Source: Notamacropus eugenii (lineage: Eukaryota; Chordata; Mammalia; Diprotodontia; Macropodidae). From it: a stretch of 64,000 nucleotides of DNA. Below, piece after piece: positions 1 through 10,002 of this stretch. The stretch spans positions 196,430,872-196,494,871 of the forward strand of contig NC_092875.1 in assembly GCF_028372415.1 (NCBI RefSeq). Reading direction: 5' to 3'. Position 1 is the first letter of the stretch. Each line of letters starts with the position of its first letter. A program made the translations under genes and the position numbers. The notes beneath the pieces are model-generated. The model saw only the letters and a list, made by a program, of their open reading frames with translations. It was not told the DNA's origin and did no database searches.

Positions 1-534
1 AATTCTAATCTTCGTCGTAGTGTTTTCTTCAGTTAGCTTTTCCATCTCCTTTTCCATCTGACCAATTTTTCCCTTTAAGGAGCTATTTTCTCCATTTAAT
101 TTTTGTACTTCTTTTTCCATTCGACCAATTTTCCCAGTTAGGTTTTGGGTTTCCTTTTCCATCTGATCAATTTTCCCAATTAGGTTTTGGGTTTCCTTTT
201 CCATTTGATTAGCTCTTCCTTTTAGGGAATTATTCTCTCCAGTTAATTTTTGAACTTCCTTTTCCATTTCTTCAATTTTCTTTTTCAGGGTGATGTTCTC
301 ATCAGTGAATTCTTTTTTTATAGTTTTAAAATCATTGGCCAGTTTTTCTTTTATATCCTTCTTCAGGCGTTCCAGGTAATCTAGTTGTGCTTGCGAGAAA
401 TTCATAGTCCCATCTGAGGTTTCAGATGGAAGTACAGTCTCAGCCCTAACCTCTTTGGTGTTTGTGTTTTGGTCCTTATCCCCATAGAAAGATTCTATGG
501 TTTTTTCACTTTTCGTCTGATTTTTCCAATTCAT
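1..534 (-). CDS. L1 ORF1 protein, N-terminal 178 codons (partial)
   Basis: The reading frame starts at the ATG whose complement is 532-534 (protein begins MNWKNQTKSEKTIESFYGDK) and appears to run open to the window edge. It encodes the N-terminal tail and the coiled coil of L1 ORF1p, the RNA-binding trimeric chaperone that packages L1 RNA. The coiled coil is a run of near-repeated 14-residue units of the type QMEKETQNLIGKID. The RRM and C-terminal domains lie outside the window. The start is chosen because the sibling at 27236 starts at the same residue. Whether the rest is intact cannot be seen. Confidence 0.75.
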   Translation of the reverse strand, partial: MNWKNQTKSEKTIESFYGDKDQNTNTKEVRAETVLPSETSDGTMNFSQAQLDYLERLKKDIKEKLANDFKTIKKEFTDENITLKKKIEEMEKEVQKLTGENNSLKGRANQMEKETQNLIGKIDQMEKETQNLTGKIGRMEKEVQKLNGENSSLKGKIGQMEKEMEKLTEENTTTKIRI

Positions 535-1275
535 GATGTTGGCTGAGTGTTGTAGCTTTTGGTTCTTTCAGTCAGAAGGTACAGATCTTTAAGTTGAGCT
601 GATGTGTGTCTAGGCTAAAAGCAGGCTTTTGTTTTTTGTTTCCCAGATCAACCCTGGGGTTAGCTTGTTAGGTGTGTGGGAGGGGTGGTCTGCTCTCAGG
701 ATATCTCCTCAGCTGACTTGAGGCAAAGGCAAGGTCAGGGGGTGATCCCAGCTTCCCTATTGTCTTCCCTTTTCCCCTGGAGCGCTGGGGCACGCCTAGA
801 AGCTAACGTGTGTTCCCGCCCCTCCTGGGGCTCATCTCCCGGCTCTGAGGCTTGCCTGGGTCTCAGTGCGAATTTTCTCTGCCCTGGGTCGTCTGTCCCT
901 CCAGATCGCCTCCGCCACAGTAGGAAGAATCCCCTCTTGCCACTTTTCCAGCCTCTGGTGTTATGAGACCACCCGCCCCCTTCTGCTGTTCCCGCTGATC
1001 CAGGATTAATCTGGGGAAGAATTTTATGGTTCCCTCACGGTCATCAGGGGGGAGGAGAGAGCACTTACTGATCACTCTGCCATCCCAGTTCCTGGAAGTT
1101 CAAGTAGTGACCCACCGAAGTCCGTCTTCAGGCTGAAGATTTCAAGGGCTGCTGCGCTGATGTCTGGCACTCAGCGGCTCTCACCGGCTCGGCCTGGCTT
1201 ATCTCCTGCTCCGCTGGTCTCGCCCGCCACTCTCGGGCTCCTCTGGTCCCCTCCGCCCTGCCGCGCTCTCTGGTC
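1..1275 (-). mobile_element. L1 copy 'a': 5'UTR and ORF1 N-terminal part, cut by the window edge
   Basis: This is a minus-strand L1 whose 3' part lies outside the window. It is closely similar to the corresponding part of the full-length L1 at 21265-28196: the ORF1 start, the GC-richer 5'UTR and many exact stretches agree. The 5' end is shortened; at about 1275 the sequence switches to another L1 (ORF1 C-terminal part), and roughly 0.2 kb of the 5'UTR seen in the full-length copy is missing. The simplest reading is a 5'-truncated younger L1 inserted into the ORF1 of the older L1 at 1276-2860. The left target duplication lies outside the window, so this cannot be confirmed here. Confidence 0.85.
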
Positions 1276-2860
1276 TTTTTCTAAAGAATATTTGAAAGTC
1301 CTCTATTTCCTTGAATGACAATTTTTGTCCCAGAAGTATTATACTCAGTTTTGCTGGGTAGGTGATTCTTAGTTTTAATCCTAGTTCCTTTGACTTCTGG
1401 AATATCGCAAGCCCTGTGATTCCTTAATGGAGAAGCTGCTAGATCTTGTGTTATCCTGATAGTATTTCCATAATACTCAAATTGTTTCTTTCTGACTCCT
1501 TGCAATATTTTCCCCTTCACCTGGGAGCTCTGGAATTGGGCTAAAATATTCCTAGGAGTTTTCCTTTGGGGATCTCTTTCAGGAGGCAATTGTTGAATTC
1601 TTTCAATATTTATTTTACCCTCTGGTTCTAGAATATCAGGGCAGTTTTCCTTGATAATTTCTTGAAAGATGATGTCTATCCTCTTTTTTTAATCATAGCT
1701 GTCAGGTACTCCCATCATTTTTAAACTGTATCTCCTGAAAGTATTTTCCAGGTCAGTTATTTTTCCAATGAGATATTTCCCAATTGTCTGCTATTTTTTT
1801 CACTCCTTCAGTTTTTTTTTATAATTTCTTGATTTTTCATAAAGTCTTTAGCCTCGATCTGCTCCATTCTAATTTGTAAAGGAATTATTTTCTTCAGTGA
1901 GGTTTTGCATCTCCTCTTCCATCTGGTCAATTCTACTTCTTAGGGCAGTCTTCTCCTCATTGGCTTTTTGAATCTCCTTTGTCATTTGGGTTACTCTATT
2001 TTTTACAGTGTTATTTTCTTCAGAATTTTTTTGAGTCTCCTTTAGCAAGCAGTTGACTCATTTTTCAAAATTTTCTTGCATCACTCTCATTTCTCTTCAC
2101 AATTTTTGCTCCACTCCTCTTACTTGATTTTCAAATCCTTTTTGAGCTCTTCCATGACCTGAGACCCATTACTATTTTCTTGGAGGCTTTGGATGAAGGA
2201 ACTCAGACTTTGTTGTCTTCTGTTTGCATATTTTGATCTTCTTTGTCACCAAAGTAAGATTCTATAGTCTTATCCTTTTTTTTCATTTTTTGCTTATGTC
2301 ACCAGCCATCTACTTAACTTTTGAGCTCTTTGTCAAGGTACATCTCTGCTTCCAGCGGGGGAGGGGAGGTAGCAGATGGATTCTCCCTCAATCTGTGGGT
2401 CTGGAGCTTCAGAAACAGGTGCAGTTGCCCCTGCTGCTGCTGTGGCTGCAATGGGTTCCTCAGTCCCCTTCCCCCTGGCTGGGGCCAGACCCCTCCACTC
2501 TCCCACCCTCATCCCACAGGCTTTTTCTATGGACCTTCCAATATGTCCTCTGCATTTTAGGGTCCTGAAGTCTCAAAACTGGCACAGGTGCAAGAGATTC
2601 AGTCTCCCCAAGGTCTGCTTAGGTCCTGTCTGTGCCAGCATGGACCATGCTGGGCTGCACCCTACCTCCTGTGTGGAGCAATGGACCCTTCCAGTGACCT
2701 TCCAGGCTGTCTTGGGCTGGAGATTTGCTTCACTCTGTCATTCTGTGGGTTCTGAAGTTCCAGAATTTGTTTATAACCATTTTTACAGGTGTTTAGCTGG
2801 GCTTCGGGGCAGCACTCTAGAAATCTGGTGCTATTACTCCACCATCTTGACTCTGCCATT
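1276..2860 (-). mobile_element. L1/HAL1 copy 'b': 5'UTR plus degraded ORF1
   Basis: Older minus-strand copy. ORF1 remains lie at about 1281-2300. The C-terminal part at 1281-1589 reads MPPERDPQRKTPRNILAQFQ, the start of the region that in L1 ORF1p follows the RRM. The upstream coiled coil is broken by several frame changes. The 5'UTR occupies about 2300-2860 and ends in the family 5' terminus, read on the plus strand as CCACCATCTTGACTCTGCC. The piece stops abruptly in ORF1 at 1276, where copy 'a' abuts it, so ORF2 and the 3' end are missing or lie beyond copy 'a'. It cannot be told whether this was an L1 or an ORF1-only HAL1. Confidence 0.8.
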
Positions 2861-3706
2861 CAAATAGTTTTTTTTTTTAAATGTTTTTTATTTATTTAAC
2901 TTTTAACATTCATTTTCACAAAATTTTGGGTTCCAAATTATCTCCCCTTTTGTCCCCTCCCCCTCCAAAACACCAAGCATTCTAGTTGCCCCTATCACCA
3001 ATCTGCTCTCTCTTCTATCCTCCCTCTCTGCCCTTGTCTCCATCTTCTCTTTTGTCCTGTAGGGCCAAATAACTTTCTATACCTCTTTACCTATATTTCT
3101 TATTTCCTAGCAGCAAGAACATTAATCGACAGTTGTTCCTAAGACTTTGAGTTCCAACTTCTCTTCCTCCCTCCCTCCCCACCCCTTCCCTTTGGAAGGC
3201 AAGTAATTCAATATAGGCCAAATCTGTGTAGTTTTGCAAATTACTTCCATAATAGTAGTGTTGTATAAGACTAACTATATTTCCCTCCATCCTATCCTGT
3301 CCCCCATTACTTCTATTCTCTCTTTTGATCCTGTCCCTCCCCATGAGTGTTGACCACAAGTTGCTCCCTCCTCCCCATGCCTTCCCTTCCATCATCCCCC
3401 CCACCCTGCTTATCCCCTTCTCCCCCACTTTCCTGTATTGTAAGATAGGTTTTCATACCAAAATGAATGTGCATTTTATTCCTTCCTTTAGTGGAATGTG
3501 ATGAGACTAAACTTCATGTTTTTCTCTCACCTCCCCTCTTTTTTCCCTCCACTAAAAAGTCTTATGCTTGCCTCTTTTATGAGAGATAATTTGCCCCATT
3601 TCATTTCTCCCTTTCTTCTCCTATATATTTCTCTCTCACTGCTTGATTTCATTTTTTAAAGATATGATACCATCCTCTTCAATTCACTCTGTGCACTCTG
3701 TCTCTA

Positions 3707-3753
3707 TGTGTGTGGGTGTGTGTGCATGTGCATGTGCATGTGTGTGTGTGTGT
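3707..3753 (+). repeat. (TG)n microsatellite inside HAL1 'A'
   Basis: Alternating TG/CATG sequence in the 3' region of the HAL1. HAL1 copies 'B' (about 51243-51272) and 'D' (45810-45918) have microsatellites at the corresponding place, so this is an element-borne seed rather than a chance repeat. Confidence 0.9.
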
Positions 3754-3888
3754 AATCCCACCCAGTACCCAGATACTGAAAAGCTTCAAGAGTTACAAAT
3801 ATTGTCTTTCCATGTAGGAATGTAAACAGTTCAACTTCAGTAAATCCCTTATGACTTCTCTTTGCTGTTTACCTTTTCATGCCTCTCT

Positions 3889-4978
3889 TCATTCTTGTGT
3901 TTGAAAGTCAAATTTTCTTTTCAGCTCTGGTCTTTTCATCAAGAATGCTTGAAAGTCCTCTATTTCATTGAAAGACCATTTTTTCCCCTGAAGTATTATA
4001 CCCAGTTTTGCTGGGTAGGTGATTCTTGGTTTTAATCCTACTTCCTTTGACTTCTGGAATATCCTATTCCACGCCCGTCAATCCCTTAATGTAGATGCTG
4101 CTAGATCTTCTGTTATCCTGATTGTATTTCCACAATACTTGAATTGTTTCTTTCTAGCTGCTTGCAATATTTTCTCCTTGACCTGGGAACTCTGGAATTT
4201 GGCTACAATGTTCCTAGGAGTTTCTCTTTTTGGATCTCTTTCAGGCAGTGATCTGTGGATTCCTTGAATATTTATTTTGCCCTCTGGTTCTAGAATCTCA
4301 GGGCAGTTTTCCTTGATAATTTCATGAAAGATGATGTCTAGGCTCTTCTTTTGATCATGGCTTTAAGGTAGGCCCATAATTTTTAAATTGTCTCTCCTGG
4401 ATCTATTTTCCAGGTTAGTTGTTTTTCCAATAAGATATTTCACATTATCTTCCATTTTTTCATTCTTTTGGTTTTGTTTTGTGATTTCTTGGTTTCTCAT
4501 AAAATCATCAGCCTCCATCTGTTCCATTCTAATTTTGAAAGAACTATTTTCTTCAGTGAGCTTTTGAACCTCCTTTTCCATTTGTCTAATTCTGCTTTCT
4601 AAAGCCTTCTTCTCCTCATTGGCTTTTTGAACCTCTTTTGCCAATTGAGTTAGCCTATTTTTCAAGGTGTTATTTTCTTCAGCATTTTTTTGGCTCTCCT
4701 TTAGAAAGGTGTTGACCTGCTTTTCATGCTTTTCTTTCATTTCTCTCATTTCTTTTCCCAGTTTTTCCTCCACCTCTCTTACTTGATTTTCAAAATCCTT
4801 TTTGAGCTGTTCCATGGCCTGAACCCATTGAGTGGGCTGGGATACAGAAGCCTTGACTTCTGTGTCTTTCCCTGATGATAAGCATTTTTTCTTCCTCATC
4901 AGAAAGGAAGGGATGAATTACCTCTTCACCAAGAAAGTAACCTTCAATAGTCTTATTTTTCCCCCCTTTTCTGGGCAT
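3889..4978 (-). pseudogene. HAL1 'A' ORF1 (L1 ORF1p-like), disabled
   Basis: The natural start is the ATG at 4978 (MPRKGGKNKTIEGYFLGEE). The frame is lost before about 4899 and resumes in another frame, giving a 178-codon block (4899-4363) with a long coiled coil (repeats such as QMEKEVQKLTEENSSFKIRM) and the start of the RRM (RRDNLKIMGLP). A TAA directly after MGLP replaces the GAA seen in copy 'B'. Downstream residues of the RRM and C-terminal domain (FNEIEDFQAFLMKRPELKRK) are still readable. Family role: ORF1p binds the element's RNA as a trimer. This copy cannot make a full protein because of one frameshift and at least one stop. Confidence 0.85.
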
Positions 4979-5651
4979 TTTCCCAGTGGGTTACTTGACT
5001 TCTGAGTTTCCTCTCCACACCCACCTGTCCTCCAGTTCTGCCCAGCTAGTGCTTGGGGTCTGAGATTCAAATGCTGCTTCCCAGCCTCTGGACTTTTGGC
5101 AGGGGTGGGGCTTCTATTCAGTGTGAGATTAAATTTAGGTGCTCAGGTGGGGCAAGGGCCACCTCAAGGGGCTCAGTTCCCTCACGGGGTTTATGCAGAG
5201 ACTTTCAACAATGAATCCAGGCTCCTGCCTGCTTGGGGAGCCCTGGTCTGCTCCTGCCTCTGCTGCTGCCTCCAGAGGAGGCCTGAGTTATGGGGGCACC
5301 CCACTCCGCTCTCAGCAAGCCAAGAAGACCCTCTCACCAACCTTTGGGGCCCGTGGGTGGAGGTACCCCTGTGGCCACTGGAGATTCAGTCCCTGAAGCC
5401 TGCTTGGATCTGCTCCTCTCAGTGCTGTGTGGCCAAGGCAGGGCTGGGCTGGGCTCTGGGTCCGCAGCATGACTGACCTTTTGCATCAGGTTGTCAGGGC
5501 TCCCTGGAACAGAAATCTCATCCACTCCATTGTTCTGTGCCTTCTGCTGCTCCAGAATTTGTTGGGAGTTCTTTTTTACAGATATTTTGTGGGCTGTGTG
5601 TTTGGAGCTAGCATATGTGTCTTTCTACTCTGCCGTCTTGGCTCTGCCCCC

Positions 5652-6764
5652 CAAATAGTTTTTAAGAGTTTGTTTTTAATTGCCCTCCTCCCCTTTGGTG
5701 GGGATATGAGGGGGAGAAAATGTATTTCTGTGGGTTTTTTTAATAGAGAGGTGGAGTGCTACCAATATGAAATGCATGCACTTTCAGATGAGGTCACTAT
5801 ATAATTAGTTTTATTTTATTATCTTTTATTTTATTACAGCAAACATCTCAGGAAGTTGAAATAATTTATAAATGTCTTTGATGTAAAACAGTGTGCATCA
5901 ATACTTATTTTATCTTTTGCCTTAAGAAAATCTGAACATAAAAAATACAGAAACATAAACAGAGAGACTGACAGACAGAGAGACATGCCAGGGGTGTGGA
6001 TTCACTACAGAGATCAGCTGCATTCTGAGCTTTTCCTCTAACTAATATTCCTCTTACTTCTTTTTAGATTACTAGTGGATCAGGGTTCAATTTAATTAGG
6101 GTGGGCTTGATGCCCTGTATCATCATCACCATTTAAGAAGCCAAACTTATCTATTTGCATGATATGCAACCTATAATAAGTATCATCTTTTCTTTTAGTT
6201 AAAACTGATTTTGTATTCCACCTTTTCCAGGTTACCCAATAAGTTTACTTATCAAGCTATAAACCACAGCTACAAAATGTAATAAAATCTATGCAACTAC
6301 ATGGTACCTTTTTGTATCTCCTCCTTTTCCTTTATATTTTGACTACACTACAGCATTGGATCCATTGAAATAGGAGAATAATCTAATAGTTGACTGACCA
6401 TTTCTCCTGGTAGGATTGTTGTAATTCATAATGGTTCTTTCTTCTGATTTGATGGAATCAGTGACCTCAGAGAGCAACATAACAGGGCAGTACATCTGGT
6501 GAAAAGGCAAGTTTGGCTCAGGGCATGTGAAGGTTGCTCATAAATACTGCAGAGTGACTGAGTTAATTGCCATGGATTATGTAGCTTCTTGAAATTTTTA
6601 ATGCCCTGTGGTAATTTTTAAAGATTTTTTTCTTCAAAAGGAAAAACTGAGAAAAAATTAAGTGAAACCAATTTTGAACAAGAAATTGGCTCCCTTGAAA
6701 TTACTTCATGTGCCAGGCAAGATAATAAATTTAGGATGGAAAGGATCATCCTGTCTAAAAGCTT
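5652..6764. other. Unique AT-rich sequence, no gene seen
   Basis: About 1.1 kb right of HAL1 'A' with no repeat family I recognise, no credible coding frame and no RNA gene. It contains only short AT-rich and GA-rich (5950-5985) tracts. Confidence 0.5.
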
Positions 6765-6900
6765 TCATTTATTTTATAAATGAGGAAACTAAGGTACAAA
6801 GAGATGAAAATCCCAAAGAGAGAAGAAAAGCCAATAAGTGACAAAAGCTAAATGTGAACCCAGGCCTTCCATTGTCATTTCCATTGAACTATGCTATCTC
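6765..6900 (-). repeat. MIR-type CORE-SINE fragment
   Basis: The plus strand reads as the complement of the MIR core: TGAGGAAACTAAGGTACAAA, then remains of the 'AACCCAGG' box-B side and 'CTATGCTATCTC'. Heavily diverged. Confidence 0.65.
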
Positions 6901-6919
6901 ATTGCTTAGAAGTAAATTT

Positions 6920-7470
6920 ACAGAATCATGAAACTAAAAATTTCAGAAATGAAAAGTGATTTCAGAATTCTTCTAGCCCAACTTATCCCTGAATAGATAT
7001 AAACCTCTATACTCAAAACAAAACAAAACAAAACAAAACCCATTGTCATTCAACTTCACTTAAGGCCAGGACATGGAGTGGACAACCTAGTCCTTCCCAT
7101 GGCAGCTCATTTAATTTCCTTTAAATTTTGTTAGGAAGTTTTACCTGATATCAAGCTGAATTCTGTCATCCTGTAATTTCTGTTCTTTTCTCACAGTTTG
7201 GCCTTCTGGGATGAAATAGAAAATGACTGATCTGTGTTCTACATAGCAGTCAATAGCATGATGAATGACAAATACTATGATCCCTCCCCAAGCAGTCTTC
7301 TTTTCTCTTGGATAAACACCTCAAATTCCTTTAACCAGCTTTCATTAGGACACTGAATAATTCCTTCACTATCCTAGTGGCCCAGCTCTGGACATTATCC
7401 AGTTTATTTGTGTATTTTCTAAAATGTGATACACATGATTTAACTATTAATATAATCAGAGCATGGGAGA
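6920..7470. repeat. Ancient amniote repeat, CR1/L3-like (unclassified)
   Basis: This matches, with gaps, the same old dispersed repeat seen at 19530-20015: an 'AGAATCATGAAACT...' start, 'TTAGGAAGTTTTACC' in the middle and 'GTGGCCCAGCTCTGGACATT' near the end. An (AAAAC)n tract at about 7014-7038 interrupts it. I recall this family from amniote genomes but cannot fix its name or orientation. Confidence 0.45.
7014..7038 (+). repeat. (AAAAC)n simple repeat
   Basis: Five near-perfect AAAAC units inside the ancient repeat. Confidence 0.9.
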
Positions 7471-7924
7471 GATCATCCAAAATTCACTATTCATGAATAC
7501 TATATAGCTTTCTAGTTTTCTTACCACATTACTCCCCATCATGCACTATGTGATCCAGCAACACCAGTCTCAAGGTTGGCTCCTTGTACAAGACATTTTG
7601 TCTCCTCACTTCATTCCATCTCTTTTTATTTCTTATGAATTTAAGTTTTTCACATTTATTTTATTTTCAATTTATGGAATAAAACAAGAATTTCATAACA
7701 TAGTATAATAAAATATGGTTGAACCTGAAATCACAGATCTATTATGTACAATGTGTTATTCCTTCTACACATATAATAAAGCTATCACATAAATTTCCTT
7801 TTTTTCTTTTTTTTTCATTTTTCTTTCCCTCCCCTTCACCCTAGATGTGGCTACCATTAGACACGAATGAAAGCAATTTAGAGTCATATGAAAATATTTC
7901 ATTCCATTTCACTGAATATCCTCC
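7471..7924. other. AT-rich sequence, no gene seen
   Basis: No repeat family or coding frame recognised. The right part (7795-7830) is a T-rich tract. Confidence 0.4.
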
Positions 7925-8225
7925 CATTCCTGGAACTCTATCTCCCTTTATCTTTGCCTCCTGACTTTCTTCAAATCCCAATACAAATTTTACCTTCTAT
8001 AGGAAGCCTTCTTCTATCCTTTTTAATACTAGTGCCTTCCTTTTGTTGAATACCTCCAGTTTATCCTGTATACATTTTGTTTCTACATAGTTTTCTCATC
8101 CATTAAACTGTATGTTCCTTGAGAACAGAGACTACACTTTGCCTTTCTTTATATCTCCACTGCTTAGAACAGAGGTATTTGGCTCCAAGAAGGAGCTTAA
8201 TAAATATGTGATGACTGACTAATTG
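7925..8225 (+). repeat. L2 3'-end fragment
   Basis: Shows the L2 3' signature: 'GGAAGCCTTCTTCTATCC', then 'TGTATGTTCCTTGAGAACAG', 'CTTAGAACAG' and 'GCTTAATAAATATGTGATGA'. Strongly diverged, without coding capacity. Confidence 0.7.
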
Positions 8226-8339
8226 GCTAGATCTCTCAATCTCAGGCTGCTTAAATCACATTAGTTGATGTGGTGTGCTTCTGCATCAGTATAAACACAT
8301 ATCAATGTTCAAGTTAACTAAGTTCCTCAGATATTTTTC

Positions 8340-8600
8340 AAAATACTGTCTAGCCATGATTTTCCCTTCTTATAACTCTGATTTCTTTTTTCTTTGTTTT
8401 TTTTTTTTCCAGCTCTGATATAGGACTTTACATTTATCCCCATTACATTTTTTCTTATTAGATTGGACTAAGGCTGTATCCTGTCAGGATATATTTAGAT
8501 CTCAACTGTCATTTGACATTTTTCTCTCCCTCTAAACTTTGTGTTGTCTGCAAATATGATAAGCATGTCATCTATACCTTTTCCTGAATTCACTGACAAA
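8340..8600. repeat. Ancient amniote repeat, CR1/L3-like (second segment type)
   Basis: Shares the phrases 'GGACTTTACATTTATCCCCA', 'GTTGTCTGCAAATATGATAA' and 'CATGTCATCTATACCTTTT' with a widespread old repeat. The segment at 35460-35710 carries the adjoining part ('CAAATTTGATGAATATGGCA', 'CATAGGGCCAAATAGAAGTC'). Family assignment is from memory only. Confidence 0.45.
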
Positions 8601-8639
8601 AATGTTTTTCATTACTTGGGAAATGGATGAGTGCTTAAA

Positions 8640-9110
8640 AGATGTAAATGAGTGGTATTTTAAAAACAAAAGAATTGCAGACTCCCAATGACCTTAGGAA
8701 GGAGTGATCCAAATAATTAGAAATAAGAAGAATAAAATCAAAACAATTCTGACATTTTACCTTATACTCATAAAATTTTTTAAGAATGTACAAAATAGAA
8801 ATTGCGTCTACTGGTGGAGCTTAGAGAGGCATAGTGATAGACTAGTGCATTTATGAATTAGTCTAATCATTTGGAAAACAATTTGGAATTATGCAAATAA
8901 TGTGAATAAAATATTTATGCTAATTGATTCAAATGTCCAACTGCTAAGATTAAAACCTAAGGAGATGAAAGACAGAAAAATAAGTCCTATGTACTTATTT
9001 ACATATTTGCATGTTTGCAACATATTTACAACTTCCCTTTCATGATAGAAAAGAATTTGAAACAAAGGAGTTCATTGATTTGGGAATGGGTTTAGTATAT
9101 GAAAGTTAGT
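8640..9110 (+). repeat. Old L1 ORF2 C-terminal / 3' fragment, first part
   Basis: The plus strand resembles the L1 ORF2 end seen in many mammals: 'AATCATTTGGAAAACAATTT', 'AAATGTCCAACTGCTAAGAT' and 'GGAGATGAAAGACAGAAAAA' correspond to the stretch ending '...ccatatgatccagcaat...ccaaaggaaatgaaa'. No open frame survives. Confidence 0.5.
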
Positions 9111-9435
9111 CATTAAACATTTATTAAGCATCTAGTATACGGTAGATGATTACTGCACTATATGAAAAGGTAATATAATATATTCAGAGAATCAGGGAAA
9201 ATTTAAAATTAAAATTTAGAAACAGAAGAGACTTTGGAGGCTGTTTAGTTCACCATTTTTATTTCATTAATGAAGTATAAGAACCAGAGTGATTACTTCT
9301 TCAAGACCACATGGGTAATCAAGTCACAAAACAAAAACAAACAAAGAACAACAAAAAAGCAAAACCATGGATTGAAACCAGGTGCACTCATTCAAAAGCC
9401 TATGAGTTCATGCTACACTCCTAGTTTAGTTATTT
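9105..9435 (-). repeat. MIR/L2-type fragments inserted in the old L1
   Basis: 'CATTAAACATTTATTAAGCA' is the complement of the AATAAATG-bearing 3' end of L2/MIR-type repeats. 9250-9420 is a degraded MIR complement with 'CAAGACCACATGGGTAATCA' and 'GAAACCAGGTGCACTCATTC'. Together they separate two pieces of old L1. Confidence 0.5.
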
Positions 9436-9800
9436 GCTTTAACTGAGTGATACAGAGTAATGTAAGTAGAACCAGAAAACAAGAAACATAAGGACTATAA
9501 TAATGGAAATAGAAGGAAGAAAACTAAGAAAAATTGAAATAAACTCTATATACTATACTGACTAAGCTTGAACTCATAGAAGAGGTGAGAAAATAGAGTT
9601 CCCTTGCTTGTTGAAGAGATGGGGGACTGGGTTTATAAAATGTGACATGTACTGAAAGACAGTTGTATTGATTGATTTTGCTGAACTACTTCTTTTGGTC
9701 CTTTTAAAATACTTAATAGAAGGGCTGACTTCTTGGGTAAAGGTAGATTTGGGAATGAAGATGATCATAAAGCAAAAGATATAAAAGATATTTAATTAGC
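9436..9800 (+). repeat. Old L1 3' fragment, second part
   Basis: 'ACTGAGTGATACAGAGTAAT' and 'GTAGAACCAGAAAACAAG' match the end of marsupial L1 ORF2, whose complement in the full-length copy near 21700 is the 'ctggttctgctcctttcactcagcatcag' region. Probably the continuation of 8640-9110. Confidence 0.5.
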
Positions 9801-10002
9801 ATTATATATGCATATAACATATGCAAAATAACATTTTAATATTCTGCATTAAAAAAAATAAACACAAAACAAACACAGGTACCTTGAATAAAGAATTTTC
9901 ACTAAAGAATTTTCAAGGTTATCATCAAGATAGTCATCATTATGACTATACTTTGCATTTGATCATTTAAACAGTTCATAGTTCTAAATACAATAAAATT
10001 TT

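Larger units (their letters stand above)
2873..5651 (-). mobile_element. HAL1 copy 'A' (half-L1: ORF1 only, no ORF2), full length
   Basis: A 2.8 kb minus-strand element with, in transcription order, an L1-type 5'UTR (5651-4980), ORF1 (4978-3889), a purine-rich 3' region (3888-2880) and an A-tail (T-run near 2873). There is no endonuclease or reverse transcriptase sequence anywhere in it. That is the organisation of the known mammalian HAL1 family, which depends on L1 ORF2p. The flanks share CAAATAGTTTTT at 2861-2872 and 5652-5663, read as the target duplication. It is a close relative of copy 'B' at 50418-53164, with the same order and nearly the same length. It sits only a few bases outside the 5' end of copy 'b'. 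Confidence 0.88.

Noticed and set aside
676-966. Open frame on the plus strand over the L1 'a' 5'UTR
   Set aside because: Chance frame in GC-rich 5'UTR; the equivalent region at 27400-27700 in L1 'f' gives different, unconserved frames.
2376-2867. 163-codon plus-strand frame
   Set aside because: Lies wholly in the L1 'b' 5'UTR, antisense to the element; no homologue among the other 5'UTR copies keeps it open.
5096-5804. Overlapping plus-strand frames of 60-126 codons
   Set aside because: Antisense frames of the HAL1 'A' 5'UTR; copy 'B' shows similar frames at 52571-53185 only because the DNA is similar.
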